In this document: one piece after another, positions 43,154 through 56,010 of the stretch | How the letters are laid out: the number at the start of each line of letters is the position of its first letter | Position numbering within the stretch: position 1 is the first letter of the stretch | Origin: Coix lacryma-jobi var. lacryma-jobi | Lineage: Eukaryota > Streptophyta > Magnoliopsida > Poales > Poaceae | Direction: 5' to 3' | Length of the DNA stretch: 64,000 bases | Assembly: GCA_009763385.1 (NCBI GenBank) | Contig: CM019831.1 | Coordinates: 85,161,845-85,225,844 of the forward strand | Translations under genes and position numbers: made by a program | Notes under the pieces: generated by a model | The model's input: only the letters and a program-made list of their open reading frames with translations | What the model was told of the DNA's origin: nothing | Database searches by the model: none

Positions 43154-43939
43154 CGAGGTCCGTGAAAAGGACGAGCAGAGCGGTGGCGGCACGTGGTGGC
43201 AATCGGTGAGGTCGCGTCGAGACGAAGCTACCTGTTGTGCGGGCGTGGCCGTCAGATCACCATGTACTTCAAGTTGGTCCACAATAACCCTAGGGTTTAG
43301 CTAGTTCACTCTGTAATTAGTTAATGGTAGAGTAGGAACTAGAAGTAGGATAAGTAGAGGGAGACACCCACCTCCCATCCCATCTCAGTCATTTGCTATT
43401 CTCCACTTAGGGTTTTCTTGCTCTCCCACATCCTACTGTAACTACTGAGATCCGCAAAGAACCATACCTCTGTGTTCATGAGATTTTGAGGAAGTGAGAC
43501 CGTAATCTCACTGTTGTAGCGTGTGGTAGCCACATGGTTGCAAATTCGTGGTTTGATTCACGTTTTGAATTTGTTCTTCGCGTTCTTCGTTTCTCCACAA
43601 TTTTCCCGTCACTCGATCTCCCTCCTCACTATGTCATTCTTGAATCCACTTGAATCATCTTGTTCTTTTATGTAAGGAGATCATTTCCATCGAAGGAATT
43701 CATCTATCTCCTTATGAACAAGTAGATCGGGTCGATTTAAGTTTCGTAGCACTTTTTTGGTTCATACACCTCCCCTTTCGATTTCCCGTTGATTGAGTTG
43801 ATTTGAGTAGATGATTTCTTGGGGATAGTCTCCTAACTATCTTGTGATCATCTTCTCCAAGTTTGGGATCGAAGGATTTCGTTTTGAATCTGATTTGGGA
43901 AGATTTGGGAGAAGTGCGTTTGAAATCGCCCTCCCAGAG

Positions 43940-44190
43940 TGACCGTGGATAGTCCGCCACTCAGGGCGCGGACAGTCCGCGCGTCAGGCTCGAGCCGGTT
44001 CAGTGGCTTCGCAGCTCGACTGTTTCTGTCCAGGTTGACCGGTGGACAATCCACCGTTGTGATCCGCGGATAGTCCGGGATCACTCAGGAAGGTTTTAGC
44101 AACTGTGCAGTTTTGCATTTTCTGCCAACGGACAGTCCGCCACCTGCTCGCGGACAGTCCGTAGTAAGGCCGGACAGTCTGGGACCGTAC
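43940..44190 (+). repeat. GCGGACAGTCCGC palindrome array in F LTR
   Basis: Copies of GCGGACAGTCCGC, GTGGATAGTCCGCC and related motifs at 43948, 43968, 44053, 44066, 44129 and 44150. It occupies the position of the GCATCGGACGC array of C and D, but with a different palindrome. Confidence 0.75.
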
Positions 44191-44211
44191 CCACGGTCTA
44201 GGATTCGGCTA

Positions 44212-47200
44212 TGTGGCAGAACCGTCCTGATTATAAGAACTCAAGTACCGTCTTAGCCAAATTCATCTGACATCGACCCGTACTTGAATCCATATAACCC
44301 CGGTAGTCCGGAAATCTCGAAGGATTTCAAACATCGTACAACATACAGGATCGCATTGTTCAAGTATCACATTCGTAAGGATACATCATTGATTAAACGA
44401 AACCGAATTTAAACATCAGAGTGCGAAGTCATAAAAGAGTTATTACAATACTGAGTTTCAAAGTGCGGAAGCTGAAACAAGTTTTGAAACAAGACCACCA
44501 CACATGTGGTCCAAATAAACATTGTTTTTAATAACTCACTCCTCCTTTTTCAAGTAATGTGGCACTAGAAGTCTCAATCCAGCAAAAGAAAAGGAGAAGC
44601 TTCTGGATGACCCTGCCCTGGGCCTACTCCTCATCACCCTCCCCAGGGTAGAGGCAGTGCTTACAATAGCCGTAGTACACCTGGCCATCTGCAACAAACG
44701 GGATAAAACCCTGAGTACGGGAATGTACTCAGCTAGACTTACCCGTCCAACTGAAAATAAAGACACCAAGGGTATGCAAGGCTCTTTTGGTGGAGCTGGG
44801 ATCTTTAGTTGCGAAAAGCTCATATTGAGAGGAGGAATATTTAATGATATCTGTGAGCAGTCAAGTTTTAAACCTACCTCTTAGTCTAGATTTGCACCTG
44901 AACTATTACATACACTTGAGTCTAGTCAACCAATAATATTACCATATCCAGTTGACTTATCCACATTTTAGTTGAACCTTAAACATCACATGGAGTTGTA
45001 TCGTGGTGAAGCTCGCCATAGTTTCCCACGACCGGGGGAGACGGCGACTCGAATCGAATTCCAAACCAGCTGGTAAAAGACCTTTAATACCAACCCACAC
45101 TTTCCCCGTCGGGTCCATGCATTGGGTAACCGCTCGATGCTTGTTCGTGGTGGTAATCATCGCGGCTCACAGCACGGACCACCCAATTAGAACTATACGA
45201 TGGCCATTCCGAGGCAGATCGTGTTTCCATACTAGAGGGTGCAACACGGGTTGAGACTGGCCCGAACAGTGTCTAACGCGCTCTGGGGTCGATGATTATG
45301 GCACCGACATATCCCTAAGTAAAAGTGCGCGTTCAAAAATGAACGAGGGCCAACATCGATACAAACCTACACGGTCCAACGGACGGACTGCCCCAAGTTT
45401 CCAAACTTGTGTCTTGCCTTCCAGTTGACCGTATCTCATTACTACTCAGGTTCTTTTCCACGATAGCAAATATAGCCAACCGTGATCCGGTAAATACCAC
45501 CAGGGGTATTACGGGAACATCCTTAACTACTACTTTTATTAAGCAGGCTAAGCATTTCTACAGTATATTGAGATAACAGGATAACAAGGCAGGTATAACA
45601 ATAATCAAGGAAGGATAATGCAGCAAGTAGGATTCAATCAACTCCTATACCTAATGCACCACAATATAAAAGTACTCAATTGAATTAATTGTAAATAATA
45701 GGAGGCTTAGAATGCTCCGGGGCTTGCCTTGAGAGAAGACCGAGGCCTCGTGAGAGGGGCACTAAGGCAAGTTAGTTTCCGGCGCGGGGTCGGCCTCCTC
45801 GGTCCTGGGCAGCTCCGGTATCTCCTGCTCGTCGTTTGCTTCCGGCTCCTGGTCGGGCTCCGAGACTGTCGATCCTATTGCAATGTGGTGCACAAATAAA
45901 TAATGTGCGGTGCGAAATGATGGTATGAAAAGTAAACATTTCTTCCAAACCAACAAAACTAACTTGTTGAACCACTTTTAACATTGAGGAAAACACTTAT
46001 TTATCACACAAAACAAATCATTATTTTAACTATTTCCTCTTTATTAATTCCAAAAGAAATCTAGGTTTGAACTGCAAGTGAATTTTTATGAACTCAGAAA
46101 TATCCACAAAAATTTCAGAAGGTAACTAACACTAACTGGACTCCACTGCATAAAATTCAGCAAGAGATAAATTACAGAATAGCAGATCCAAAAAGATGAA
46201 ATCAACTGCTCAAAAGGTGCTTTGTACTAACTTTTCTTATGAAAAGTGTCAAACAGCAGGTTTCATATTTTTCCTAGCTATATCTGCTTATAACTACTCT
46301 ACTAGAGCATGCACACATGAGTCTACACAAAATAAACAAGTTTACTTCAAAACAAACCCTTTGAACTACAACCTTACTGGAAAAGGGTTAAATCCTCATT
46401 TTCACATTTTTCCCAGATTCTATTGCACATTTCATATTTATCTGGGAAGTTCCATGAACAGAAACATTATATTCTTTTCTACAAGAATTTTCTAAGAAAA
46501 ACACAGAAAAACACATTTGTATATCAACTCCTTATTTTACCATACAACAACCTATGCTTAGCGTTTTTCTCAGCTTTAATAGGACATATAGAGACTACAT
46601 AAATTTTCCCATATTTTACTTCCACATATAAAACATCTTAACAATTATTCTAAGAAAACAACTAAAAAGGAAATTAAACCTAAACAGATACTTTTTCTAA
46701 AAAAAAGTGCCTCATAAATTTTTCATTGATGTATAACCTGACAAGAAATCTACACAAATTTTTCCATGAATTAACCCAATAAGGAAACATATAAACTCAT
46801 TTATTTAAACAAAAGCACATAATCTGGATTAAATAAAAACATTTTAATAAACTTCCACCAAAAATACTTTCATATTTTTCCATGACAGATCCACTCATGC
46901 ACAAGCTAACAAAACTGGAAACACCTCATTTGGATTAATAAAACGTGCTACACAAAATAAATAAGCTTTCTGGAAATTAAAACAAAAAGGAAAAACATTT
47001 AAACTTTCCCAGCCCATCCTGCGCAGACCCGGTCCATGGACCGTGGGTGGCTGACACATGGGACCAGCTGGTCAACGGGGCCCAGCGGTCAGTGAGGGCG
47101 GAGCAGGGGCGACGGTTGACCAGGGTTTTCTCGCCGACGGCGAGGTCGCCGGTGGTGGGGTTGGGCTAGGTGTGCTCCCCTTGGCTAGGCGGTTCGGGTG

Positions 47201-48712
47201 GTGGTGTTGGTTTGGCCAGCGCATGGTCGTAGCTCGCCGGCGGCGAGCGATGGCGGACGGCGGCGGCGAGCGATGCTCGGCTACGCCGTTTCCGGCGGTC
47301 GCCGGCCAAATTAACGAGTGCATCACGACGAGTGAACCCTAGGGAGTGAGACTAGGTGGTTGGTTTGGCTCGGGATGCTCCGGTGGAGCTTGGCCACGTG
47401 CGCGGCCATGGCGGACAGTGGCGGCGCTCGGTCGGGAAGAGAAGGGGGTTTAGGGACTGGTAGAGACCTTGCGGAGGTGTGTTCTCACCGTGCCATGGCC
47501 TGAGGAAGCTCATCGGCGAAAGAGGGAGGTGGCGAAGCTCGGGTGGTGCGGAACAGGTTCGGGCTCCGAGCGGCGCAGATGGCGACCGCAGCGGTGCTCG
47601 TCGGCTTCCGGCGTCGGCGAGGCTTGGCTGAGGGTGCGGGCGTGCGCGTCGTGTGTCCGGGACGAAGGCGGAGCGGCTGGCGAGAGGAATCGGATGGTGG
47701 TGGTCGGGTGAGGTCGGAACGGCGGGGTGCTCTGGCGGTGGCGGCGAAGGCGGGCAGAGGACTCGCCTTCGCATTCACGGGAGTGGAGAGGGAGAGAGAG
47801 CAGGCGCGAGTGTGGGTGTGGGTGAGTGAGGGAGTGAGCGGGAGCGGAGAGGGGCACTCGGGGTTTTGCTCGCGGGTTTGGCCGGCCAGCGGTCGTGGCG
47901 GGGGCCACGGCATCGCGGCGAGCGAGGCGAGCGCAGACGGTGGCGTGGGCGCGGTGAGCGAGGTGAGCGGGGAGTGGCCGCGTGAGATTGTGGCATGATC
48001 GGGTGGAGAAGGATCGGGCGAGGAGTGGGCGAGGGGGATTTTGCGCAGAGAAAGGCGGCCACGCGGTGGCTTGGCCGGCGTATGGCGCGGCGCGGTCAGG
48101 GCGACCGGCGCGTCGTGATCAGGCGAGCGCGCGCGTGCGCGGGCTGGCGCGGCGGGCGAGCGAGCGTGGGCCGGCGCGGGCGCGAGGGCGGGCCGAAAGG
48201 CCGAGTGGGCCGGATGGGAAGCATGGGAAGAAAAACGTTTTCCTTTTTCTTTTTATGAATCTCCTTCAAACTTTGACCATTCAAAAGCAGTTTTAAAAAC
48301 TCAAAACGAGACTTTGACCCAAAAATAAAAGTTTCTCAAAATAATTCCCTCTACAACTTTCATATAAGACACTTTTTCTGAAAATCATTTTCACAACCTC
48401 CACCTAAATAAAGCAAATTTTTGAGCTATAAATTATTTTGTTCTCATGTTTTTTTTAAAAAATTATTAGACTATAATGGACTAGGTCAAGGTGTCAATAA
48501 GGAAAATGTTACATTCAAAATTACCTAGTTTATAAAATAAATTTCCAAGACAGAAATCCATTCAAACAACCAAGTCTTATAGAGATCCAAATCCAAATAA
48601 ACCACAAAAAGACAAAAGCACTTTATGCACATGAAATGATGCAATGCATTGCATATGGATTTTAGTAGCTAAATGTAGTTCCTAATGCAGTGCTTGACAC
48701 TAGGGTGTCACA
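44212..48712 (-). repeat. G 3' LTR (4.5 kb)
   Basis: TGTGACACC to GGTTCTGCCACA on the minus strand. It has AT-rich ends and a GC-rich CpG-dense block at about 47020-48215. The open frames in that block, on both strands, are compositional. A short acidic frame near 45957-45762 contains DEQEIPELP and is of unknown meaning. No gene is supported in this 4.5 kb. Confidence 0.87.
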
Positions 48713-48726
48713 ACCCTTCCCCCCTT
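48713..48726 (-). other. G polypurine tract
   Basis: AAGGGGGGAAGGGT on the minus strand, directly before the LTR start TGTGACACC. Confidence 0.82.
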
Positions 48727-48739
48727 AAAGAACTCTCGT

Positions 48740-51700
48740 CCTGAGATTTGGGTTACGTACCCATCCTTATAAAAAGCGGGATAGTTTACGCTCAAGTACT
48801 CCTCGGTTTCCCAAGTTGCATCATTGGGTCCGTGATTGCTCCAGAGAATCTTGTACGTCTTCACTTCACGGTTGCGAGTCTCTCGAGTCTTGGTATCCAG
48901 TATTTCCTGAGGTTGTTCATAGTATTCCAGGTCTCATCTGATAGTGACATTCAGGATCCGAACTTCTTCTTGTTCTGGTACTCGAAGACACTTCATTAAC
49001 TGTGATACATGGAAAACGGGGAAGACTGTGCTCATCTCTGGGGGTAACTGCACTTCATAGGCTACTTTCCCCTTTCTGGCTATGATCTGGTACGGTCCTA
49101 CGTACCGGGGTGCTAACTTTTTCTTAATTCCAAAACGTTGGATCCTTCTCATGGGTGAGACCTTAAGGTAGACATAATCTCCCACTTGGAATTCCAGGGG
49201 TCTCCTTCGTGTATCAGCATAACTTTTCTATTGTGACTGTGCTGTCTTGATATGTTGTTGTATGGTTTGCACGATCTCCTCGGCATCCTTTACATAATCT
49301 GACCCGTAAAATCCTCGATCTCCGGATTCAACCCAGTTTACTGGGGTTCTGCATCTTTGTCCATATAAAACATCAAACGGTGCCATCTTTATACTTTCTT
49401 GATAGCTATTGTTATATGAGAACTCAGCGAGGGGTAACCACTTCTCCCATGTTTCTCCCGAGGAAAAGTACACACGCTCTGAGGATATCTTCCAAAATTT
49501 GATTCACTCTCTCTGTTTGTCCTGCGGTTTGTGGGTGGTACGCGGAACTTCATACCAACTTAGTCCCTAGCTCCTTGTGCAACTGTTCCCAGAAACGTGC
49601 TATGAACTTGGGTCCTCTATCAGAAATAATCCTCTTAGGAACTCCATGTAACCTTAAAATGTTCTGAATGTACAAGTCCACATACTGGTGTGGCCGATGT
49701 GTAGTCTTGACTGGTATGAAGTGAGCCACTTTGCATAACCGATCCACGATAACCCAGATAGAATCATGTCCTTTTTGAGTGGTTGGAAGACCTGTGATGA
49801 AATCCCTGCTAATCTCTTCACATTTCCATTCGGGGATTAACAACGGTTGTAACAATCCGGCAGGTCTCAGGTCTATAGCCTTTATCCGATAGCAAGTATC
49901 ACACTTTGCGACGTAAGCCGCAACCTCTTTCTTCATCTTTGACGACCAATATCTTGTTCTCAAATCTTGGTACATCTTACTGCTTCCTGGATGGATAGAC
50001 AACTTTGAATTGTGAGCTTCATTCAAAATTCTTTCTTTCAGCTCTGTATTCTTGGGAACAACCAACCTTTGATTATACCATAAATCCCTTGTTCATCTAT
50101 TCTGAAGTTCAACAAACTACTGGTTTCCAACCTCTTCTTAATCTGACAGATCTCTTCATCGGTATTTTGTCCTTCGATGATGTCACTTTCTAGAGTGCAC
50201 TGCAAGGTGATATTATTCAGCATAACGGGGTGCATAAGGTTGAATCCATCTTCCAACATTGGTTGTAGGGAGTTGCAATGAGTCTTGCGACTCAAGGAAT
50301 CTGCTACAACGTTCGCTTTTCCAGGGTGGTAATGCACTTCGAGGTTATAATCCTTGATCAACTCTAACCATCTTCTTTGCCTCATATTCAACTCTGGCTG
50401 GGTGAAGATGTATTTCAAACTTTCGTGGTCTGTATATACGTGACATAGGTTTCCCATAAGATAATGCCTCCATATCTTGAGTGCATGAACTACGGCTGCC
50501 AATTCCAAATCATGAGTCGGGTAATTCTCTTCATGTGGTCGCAACTGGCGTGAAGCATATGCTATAACTCTTCCATTTTGCATGAGCACACATCCAAGTC
50601 CAATCTTGGATGCGTCACAAAACACATCAAAAGGTTCCTCCAAATCTGGTTGAGCCAAAACTGGCGCAGAAGTCAACAAAGTTCGCAGGGTGCGAAATGC
50701 TGCTTCACACTCTGGAGTCCATTCAAACTTCTTGTTCTTCTGAGTTAGATGAGACATAGGTTTTGCGATCCTTGAAAAATCTGGAATGAACCGACGGTAG
50801 TACCCGGCCAATCCTAGAAAGCTGCGTACCTCATGTACGTTAGTGGGTGCTTGCCAATCCATAACTTCGTGTGCTTTCGTGGGTTCCACAGAAATTCCTT
50901 CCTCTGAAAGGATGTGTCCGAGAAAGGGTACTTTCTTCAACCAAAACTCACACTTGCTAAACTTAGCATACAACTTGTGCTCTCAAAGTCGAGCTAAGAC
51001 GACTCGTAAGTGCTCAGCATGATCCTTCTCATTTTCAGAGTATACCAAGATGTCATCAATAAACACCACAACACACTTATCCAATTCAGGCATAAAGACC
51101 GAATTCATCAGATACATGAAATGTGCTGGTGCATTTGTTAGTCCAAAAGACATAACTAGATACTCATAGAGTCCATATCTGGTGGAGAAAGCTGTCTTCG
51201 ATATATCCTCTCTTCTGATCTTGATTTGATGGTAACCTGACCTTAAGTCAATCTTAGAGAACACTTTCGCTTTTGATAACTGATCAAATAAGACATCAAT
51301 TCGATGTAAGGGATATTTGTTCTTTATATTTACTGCATTAAGCGGTTTATAATCCACACACATCCTTAAAGTTTTGTCCTTCTTTTTCACAAAGATGGCG
51401 GGACCTCCCCAAGGTGACGAACTAGGGCGTATCAAACCTTTATCCAAAAGCTCTTGCAACTGAGTTTTAAGCTTTGCCAACTCGTTAGTCGGCATCCTAT
51501 AGGCCTCCGAGAAATAGGTGTCGTTCTAGGAATCAACTCTATAGCAAACTCCACATCCCTATCCGGTGGTAGTCCTGGCAACTCATCAGGGAAGACATCG
51601 GGAAACTCACACACTATCGGGATCTCAACTATCTGCCTTGCCATGATATTGAACAATACTCCTATCTCATGGGGGTTTCGGGGCAACTTGAACTGGAAAG

Positions 51701-53213
51701 AAGACCCACTCCGGGGACTTACCATGGAAACTACTCGCTCTGCGATGTCAAGATTGACCTTCCAGAGTTTCATCCAACCCATACCCAAGATGACATCCAA
51801 ACCTAGACCTGGGATTACTATGGGATCCACTATGGCCTTTTTATCCCCAAAAGTCATTTCCACTCCATTAGCCATTTTACGGGCGGAGAGGACAGCTCCT
51901 GCTAAACTTATCTGATATCCCCGATCCAACTCGACTAACCCGAGATTACTCCTCATAACAAAATTCTCACTTATGAAAGAATGCGATACTCCAGAATCAA
52001 ATAACACAACTGTAGGATATTGATTAACAAGAAACGTACCAGCAGTAACAGGTTCTCCTTCTGGCACTTCTTCAATAGTGGTGTAATGCACATGGCCTGT
52101 GCGAGGTGGAGGCTGGGTGTACTGGTTCTTTGGACGGGGGCACTGACGTGACAGGTGTCTAGTCTGACCGTAGTTGTAGCATGGCCCGATCACAAACGGG
52201 GTCTTGGGACCTCCTGAACCTCCAGCCTTTGCCTTGTTCTGCATCATGGGAGCGGTGTAGGGCTTTTGGAAACTCGGGCGAGAGAGGTTGGTAGTTATCT
52301 TCCTCTGCGGGGGACGAAACCTTGCTCCTGCAACTGGCGGGCGATACGGGGTGCGTGCTCCAAAAGGGGTCCTCTGTTGAGACGAACCTCCTTCATTTGC
52401 ACGACGATGGTTTTCTGTCGCCAGCCTGCTGTCATTAGCCTCTTGGTTCAGGCAGTCACTGACAAAGTCACTCAAGGTGGTACGGTGACTGTTTCCCATC
52501 TTGGAAAGCATGGTGGCACTCATGCCACTCTTGAAACTTGCGATCTTCTTGGATTCCGTGTTGATGAAATCTGGGGCATAGCGAGACAGGTTGTTGAAGC
52601 TATGGAGATATTCTGACATGGACCTGGTCCCCTGGGATAGCCTCATGAACTCTGTGACCTTCATTTCCATCAAACCATTGAGGATGTAGTGGTTGCGCAT
52701 AGCAGTAGAGAACTAACCCCAAGTGACCGGTGCATTAGCTGGCAGGGATGCACGGTACTGAGACCACCATAACCCTGCGGGTCCTTCCAACATGTGCGCG
52801 GCATATTCCACTTTAAGCTCTTCAGTCAAGCGGAGCAGGCGGAACTTCTGAGTGATGGAGTTGAGCCACTCATCTGCTTGAAGCGGTTCGGTGACTTCCT
52901 TGAACACAAAGGGAAGAGTGTCTTAGAAGTCGCGATATGAGCTGCACTGATTGGGTTCTAGTCCTTGGCACTGTTGGTGCGGCTGCGTGGTGTTATTGGC
53001 GATGTTACGGAGGGTGGCCTCCATATGCCTTTGCATCTCTTCCATATTCCTGTGGCTACCCAGAAACTGACTGAAAAACGCTTCCGGCGTCATCGGTGGG
53101 GTTGGTGGCAGGTTCTCCTCCTGTCCAGACCCTGTCCCCGTTGGCTGCGAGTGTGTGCCGGCATCTGCATGTCCCATTAATAAGCAATCATTAGGTGATG
53201 TCACATTGATCAT
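48740..53213 (-). pseudogene. G gag-pol, multiply broken
   Basis: Gag starts near ATG 53213, with stops TAA 52920-52922 and TAG 52710-52712. The 52700-51432 piece has an incomplete zinc knuckle (CYNYGQTRHLSRQC; the second Cys is Tyr) and protease DSGVS. There is a frameshift near 51500. The 51495-50983 RT piece has KIDLRSGYH and FIDDILVYS, ending at TGA 50980-50982. The 50973-50038 piece covers the RT end and RNase H (CDASKIGLGC). There is a frameshift near 50050. The 50065-49550 piece has the integrase zinc region (CDTC) and SDRGPKF, with a frameshift near 49500. The 49473-48934 part (a TAG at 49225-49227 splits it) has the integrase end and RYVGPYQI. A chromodomain-like tail (NDATWETEE) follows a further TGA. 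It cannot make a functional protein. Confidence 0.9.
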
Positions 53214-53484
53214 GAATAAATACTGCGCTGTACATAATTCGAAAATTTAGCACACGACCAACTATAAGTACTCATTTCCATACAACATCACAGAATAATT
53301 GCTAGAAAATAAGATATGCAAACGACGAATTTCCATAAAAGGTGCCAGATCGAAGTATGGACTTTGTTCAAAAGCCATACATGCCATCTTACAACTTAGC
53401 ATAAAACCAACACATGTTCAGGTTACATCATCAGCGAGCAAGCTCAAGCTATACAAAAGAAAACGACTCCTAGGAAGCTAGCGC
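53214..53484 (-). other. G spacer between accessory ORF and gag
   Basis: 270 bases, AT-rich, with no ORF. It separates the upstream ORF from gag on the minus strand. Confidence 0.6.
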
Positions 53485-54346
53485 TCAAGCGTCTCCAGCG
53501 GCGGATGCGGCATCCTCCTCATCGTCGTCCATCATCGTCTCATCGGCGTGGTCCTCGTTGTCTGAAGAAGGCTCTGGACCAAGCCCTACCCCGTCCTGGG
53601 GCTCCTGGGCCTCATCTGCAGGGGCCTCGTCTGCTGCTGGGGCGGCGGCCTCCTATGCGGCGTGATGCATCTGGTGAACTGCCTCATGGAGCTGGTCGAT
53701 GTAGGCCTGCTGGTGGTGTATCTGCTGTATCCATTGATGGGCGCCCTCTCTGAGCTGGACAAGCGCTGTGCGGGCCTCGTCTCGATGAAAGGATGTCGTT
53801 AGGTACATCTGTTAAGCGAGGGTCCTGGCGGTGGTCTCTGCACCTGCGGTGGCACGTGCATCGTCACGCTCGAGAGTGATCTGATGGATCTTCTCCTGTA
53901 GACGGGCTACCTCGGTGTCAAACTCTTCCTGCAGCTTCCTCTAGCTCTGGTAGGTGGCGGTGAGGGTAAAGGATACGCTCTCTAGGCCACGCTCCAAAGT
54001 CTCACATACACCCATCAAAGCTCCGGTGGCGCTCATCGCAGACGTCTCGCAGTAAAATCTCTCCTCCGCACCTCCTGTCAGAACCGACTCCAAGGTCTGC
54101 TTCCAGCGCAATGGAAAAAGTGATCCATGAGGAAACACTCCTGCCATGGCACTAGCAAGGTCGGCGGGAAAACGGGCGATGATGTCCTTCAGCACTAGAT
54201 ACGCTGCCCTGTTAGCTCCATCCTTGGCACAACTGCCTCTAGTGATCTTTGTCCATCCTGTCCAGTGAGGCTTGGCAGGCAAGGCTTTAACCTTGATCTG
54301 CACCATTACCAAGGAGTCCTGTCCACAGATCTCCTTCTGCCAAGAG
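53485..54346 (-). pseudogene. G upstream accessory ORF (orf0-like), truncated
   Basis: A single minus-strand frame upstream of gag, cut at its N-terminal side by E and ending at TGA 53487-53485. Three in-frame stops break it: TAG near 53942, TAA near 53815, TAG near 53656. The middle is a coiled coil (FDTEVARLQEKIHQITLERD), followed by a Gln/His-rich stretch (WIQQIHHQQAYIDQL) and a very acidic tail (DETMMDDDEEDAAS). Some rice gypsy elements (RIRE3 and RIRE8, from memory) are reported to have an extra ORF before gag; this may be the same kind of gene. The function is unknown. Confidence 0.65.
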
Positions 54347-54693
54347 TGCGGATACATGGGTGTATGCCGGGTCTCTGAGTGATGAGTGATTGTCAACTGG
54401 GATGATGCGCATGTTCTTTGGCTTGTGTTGTACAGGTGTCGAGCACGGATGGAGTGATCAAAGGCAAGGTGAAGGTCAAGTAGAGACGTGCCGTGCCGAT
54501 GGACCGAAAGTGGCGAAGGGTGGACGTGAGGCTTGGACTGAGGGACCAGAGGCCCGAGGATCAGCTGTGGTGGCTGGCAGCCTGGGACAGCGACGAGCAA
54601 AGACTTGCGGTCATGTGTTGCCTAAGTCGTAGACTTGGGGACACGTGTCGGTGGACGGGGTGCACGGGAGGTGCATCCCCTCTACGACGTCGG

Positions 54694-54961
54694 TTTGGTG
54701 GTAGAGCCAAGGAAAAACCATCGGATGGACGGTTTCCAGGTTTGGGCCTCAAAACCTGGGTGCGGATGGTTTCCGAGTTTGGCCACAAAACTTGGGCTGA
54801 GGACGGTTTCCAGGTTTGGGCCTCAAAACCTGGGCGCTGAGGGTTTGCTGAGTTTGGCCTCAAAACTCAGAAGCTGGTGGGCTGGTTTCCCGGTTTGGGC
54901 CTCAAAACCGGGGGTTGGCTGGAAAAGGCTGGTTTCCCGGTTTGGGCCACAAAACCGGGGG
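54694..54961 (+). repeat. U3 stem-loop array in E LTR
   Basis: GGTGGT/ACCATC (one G-T pair), CCAGGTTT/AAACCTGG, CCGAGTTT/AAACTTGG (54773-54795, one G-T pair), CCAGGTTT/AAACCTGG, CTGAGTTT/AAACTCAG and two CCCGGTTT/AAACCGGG, around the core TTTnGGCCnCAAAA. Confidence 0.84.
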
Positions 54962-55729
54962 TGCAGAGCGAGGGTGGCACGTGGCGGCGATCCGGAGGTT
55001 GCATCGAGGCAACGCTTCGGTTTGTGCGGGCGTGGCCGTCGGATACACCTACCACCGAGTTGGTGCAGAATAACCCTAGGGTTTAGCTGGTTCGCTCTGT
55101 AATTAGAATAGAGAGGGGTAGAGTAGGAAATAGACTTAGGCTAGTAGTAGGATAAGTAGTCGGGAGACACCCCCCTCCCAAACATCTCAGTCATTTGCTC
55201 TTTCGCACTTAGGGTTTCCTGCTCTCCCATCCCCTGCTGTAGCTAGCTGAGATCCACAGAGAGACTTGCCTCTGTGTACTGTTGATTCTGAGGAAGTGAG
55301 GCCGTATCCTCACTGTTGTAGCGTGTGGTAGCCACACGGTTGCAGTTCGTGGTTGTGATTCACGTTTCATTCGTATTCTTCGCGGAATCCTTTCTCTCCA
55401 CGATTTTCCCGTCGCTTGATGTCTTTGCTCGGTTCATCTTTTGCAAAACCGTTTGAACCAAGTTGTTCTAGATCGTGAGGCACTTCTTTCCACCGAAGGA
55501 ATTCTCCTCTAACCTCATGGTCTAGGAGATCGATCGATTTTCGTTTTGGGTCAAGTTTTCTCCCTTCCCCCGAAATTCTTCGATTCATCGATTTGGAGAT
55601 AGGTTCGAGCCATGATCTCTTAGGGATAGCTCACTATACTCCTTTTGACTCTTCTCACCAAGTTTGATCCCTAGAGGATTCGTTTTGGGTGAGATCAAGT
55701 CGAATCGGTGGACGAACACGCTGCTGTCG

Positions 55730-56010
55730 GGGTGACCGGACACTGTCCTCGCGTTGACCGGACGCGTCCGGTGGTTGAATGTCGCGTGGCGATTTTCTCT
55801 AGCTGACCGGACGCTGGGTTTCTTGTTTGACCGGACTCACTCATCGCACTGTTCACTCGGCTTGACTTTTGTGACCGGACGCACAGTTTGTGACCGGACG
55901 CTCTGTTCACCAGAGTTCGGTCGGGAACAGTAAGATCCCAGAACGGATTTCGCACGACCCGACGCGTCCGGTGCTCACTGACCGGACGCTGCCCAGAGTC
56001 CGGTCGTGAC
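55730..56010 (+). repeat. TGACCGGACGC palindrome array in E LTR
   Basis: About ten copies of TGACCGGACGC or its complement, including GACCGGACGCGTCCGGT near 55756. It is the positional equivalent of the arrays in C, D and F, with a third version of the palindrome. Confidence 0.78.

Larger units (their letters stand above)
42584..44211 (+). repeat. F: copia LTR, cut by G
   Basis: Starts TGTGGATACATGG, preceded by TTATG, and aligns with D and E LTRs through the U3 stem-loop array and beyond. It is interrupted at 44211 by the G insertion. The remainder should lie beyond the right end of the window. It has no internal domain in view, so it may be a 5', 3' or solo LTR. Confidence 0.82.
44212..54346 (-). 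mobile_element. G: decayed Ty3/gypsy chromovirus with upstream ORF
   Basis: On the minus strand: an accessory ORF (54346-53485), gag-pol (53213 to about 48740), a polypurine tract and a 4.5 kb 3' LTR. The 5' end lies beyond E, which inserted into the accessory ORF. It is related to but distinct from T1. It carries many stops and frameshifts. It interrupts F; the left flank copy of its target duplication should be GGCTA or similar (44207-44211), with the partner outside. Confidence 0.88.

Noticed and set aside
47058..48296. Many overlapping ORFs of 80-150 codons, as host genes
   Set aside because: All are in the GC-rich block of the G LTR, open on both strands at once, with no recognisable domain or splice structure.
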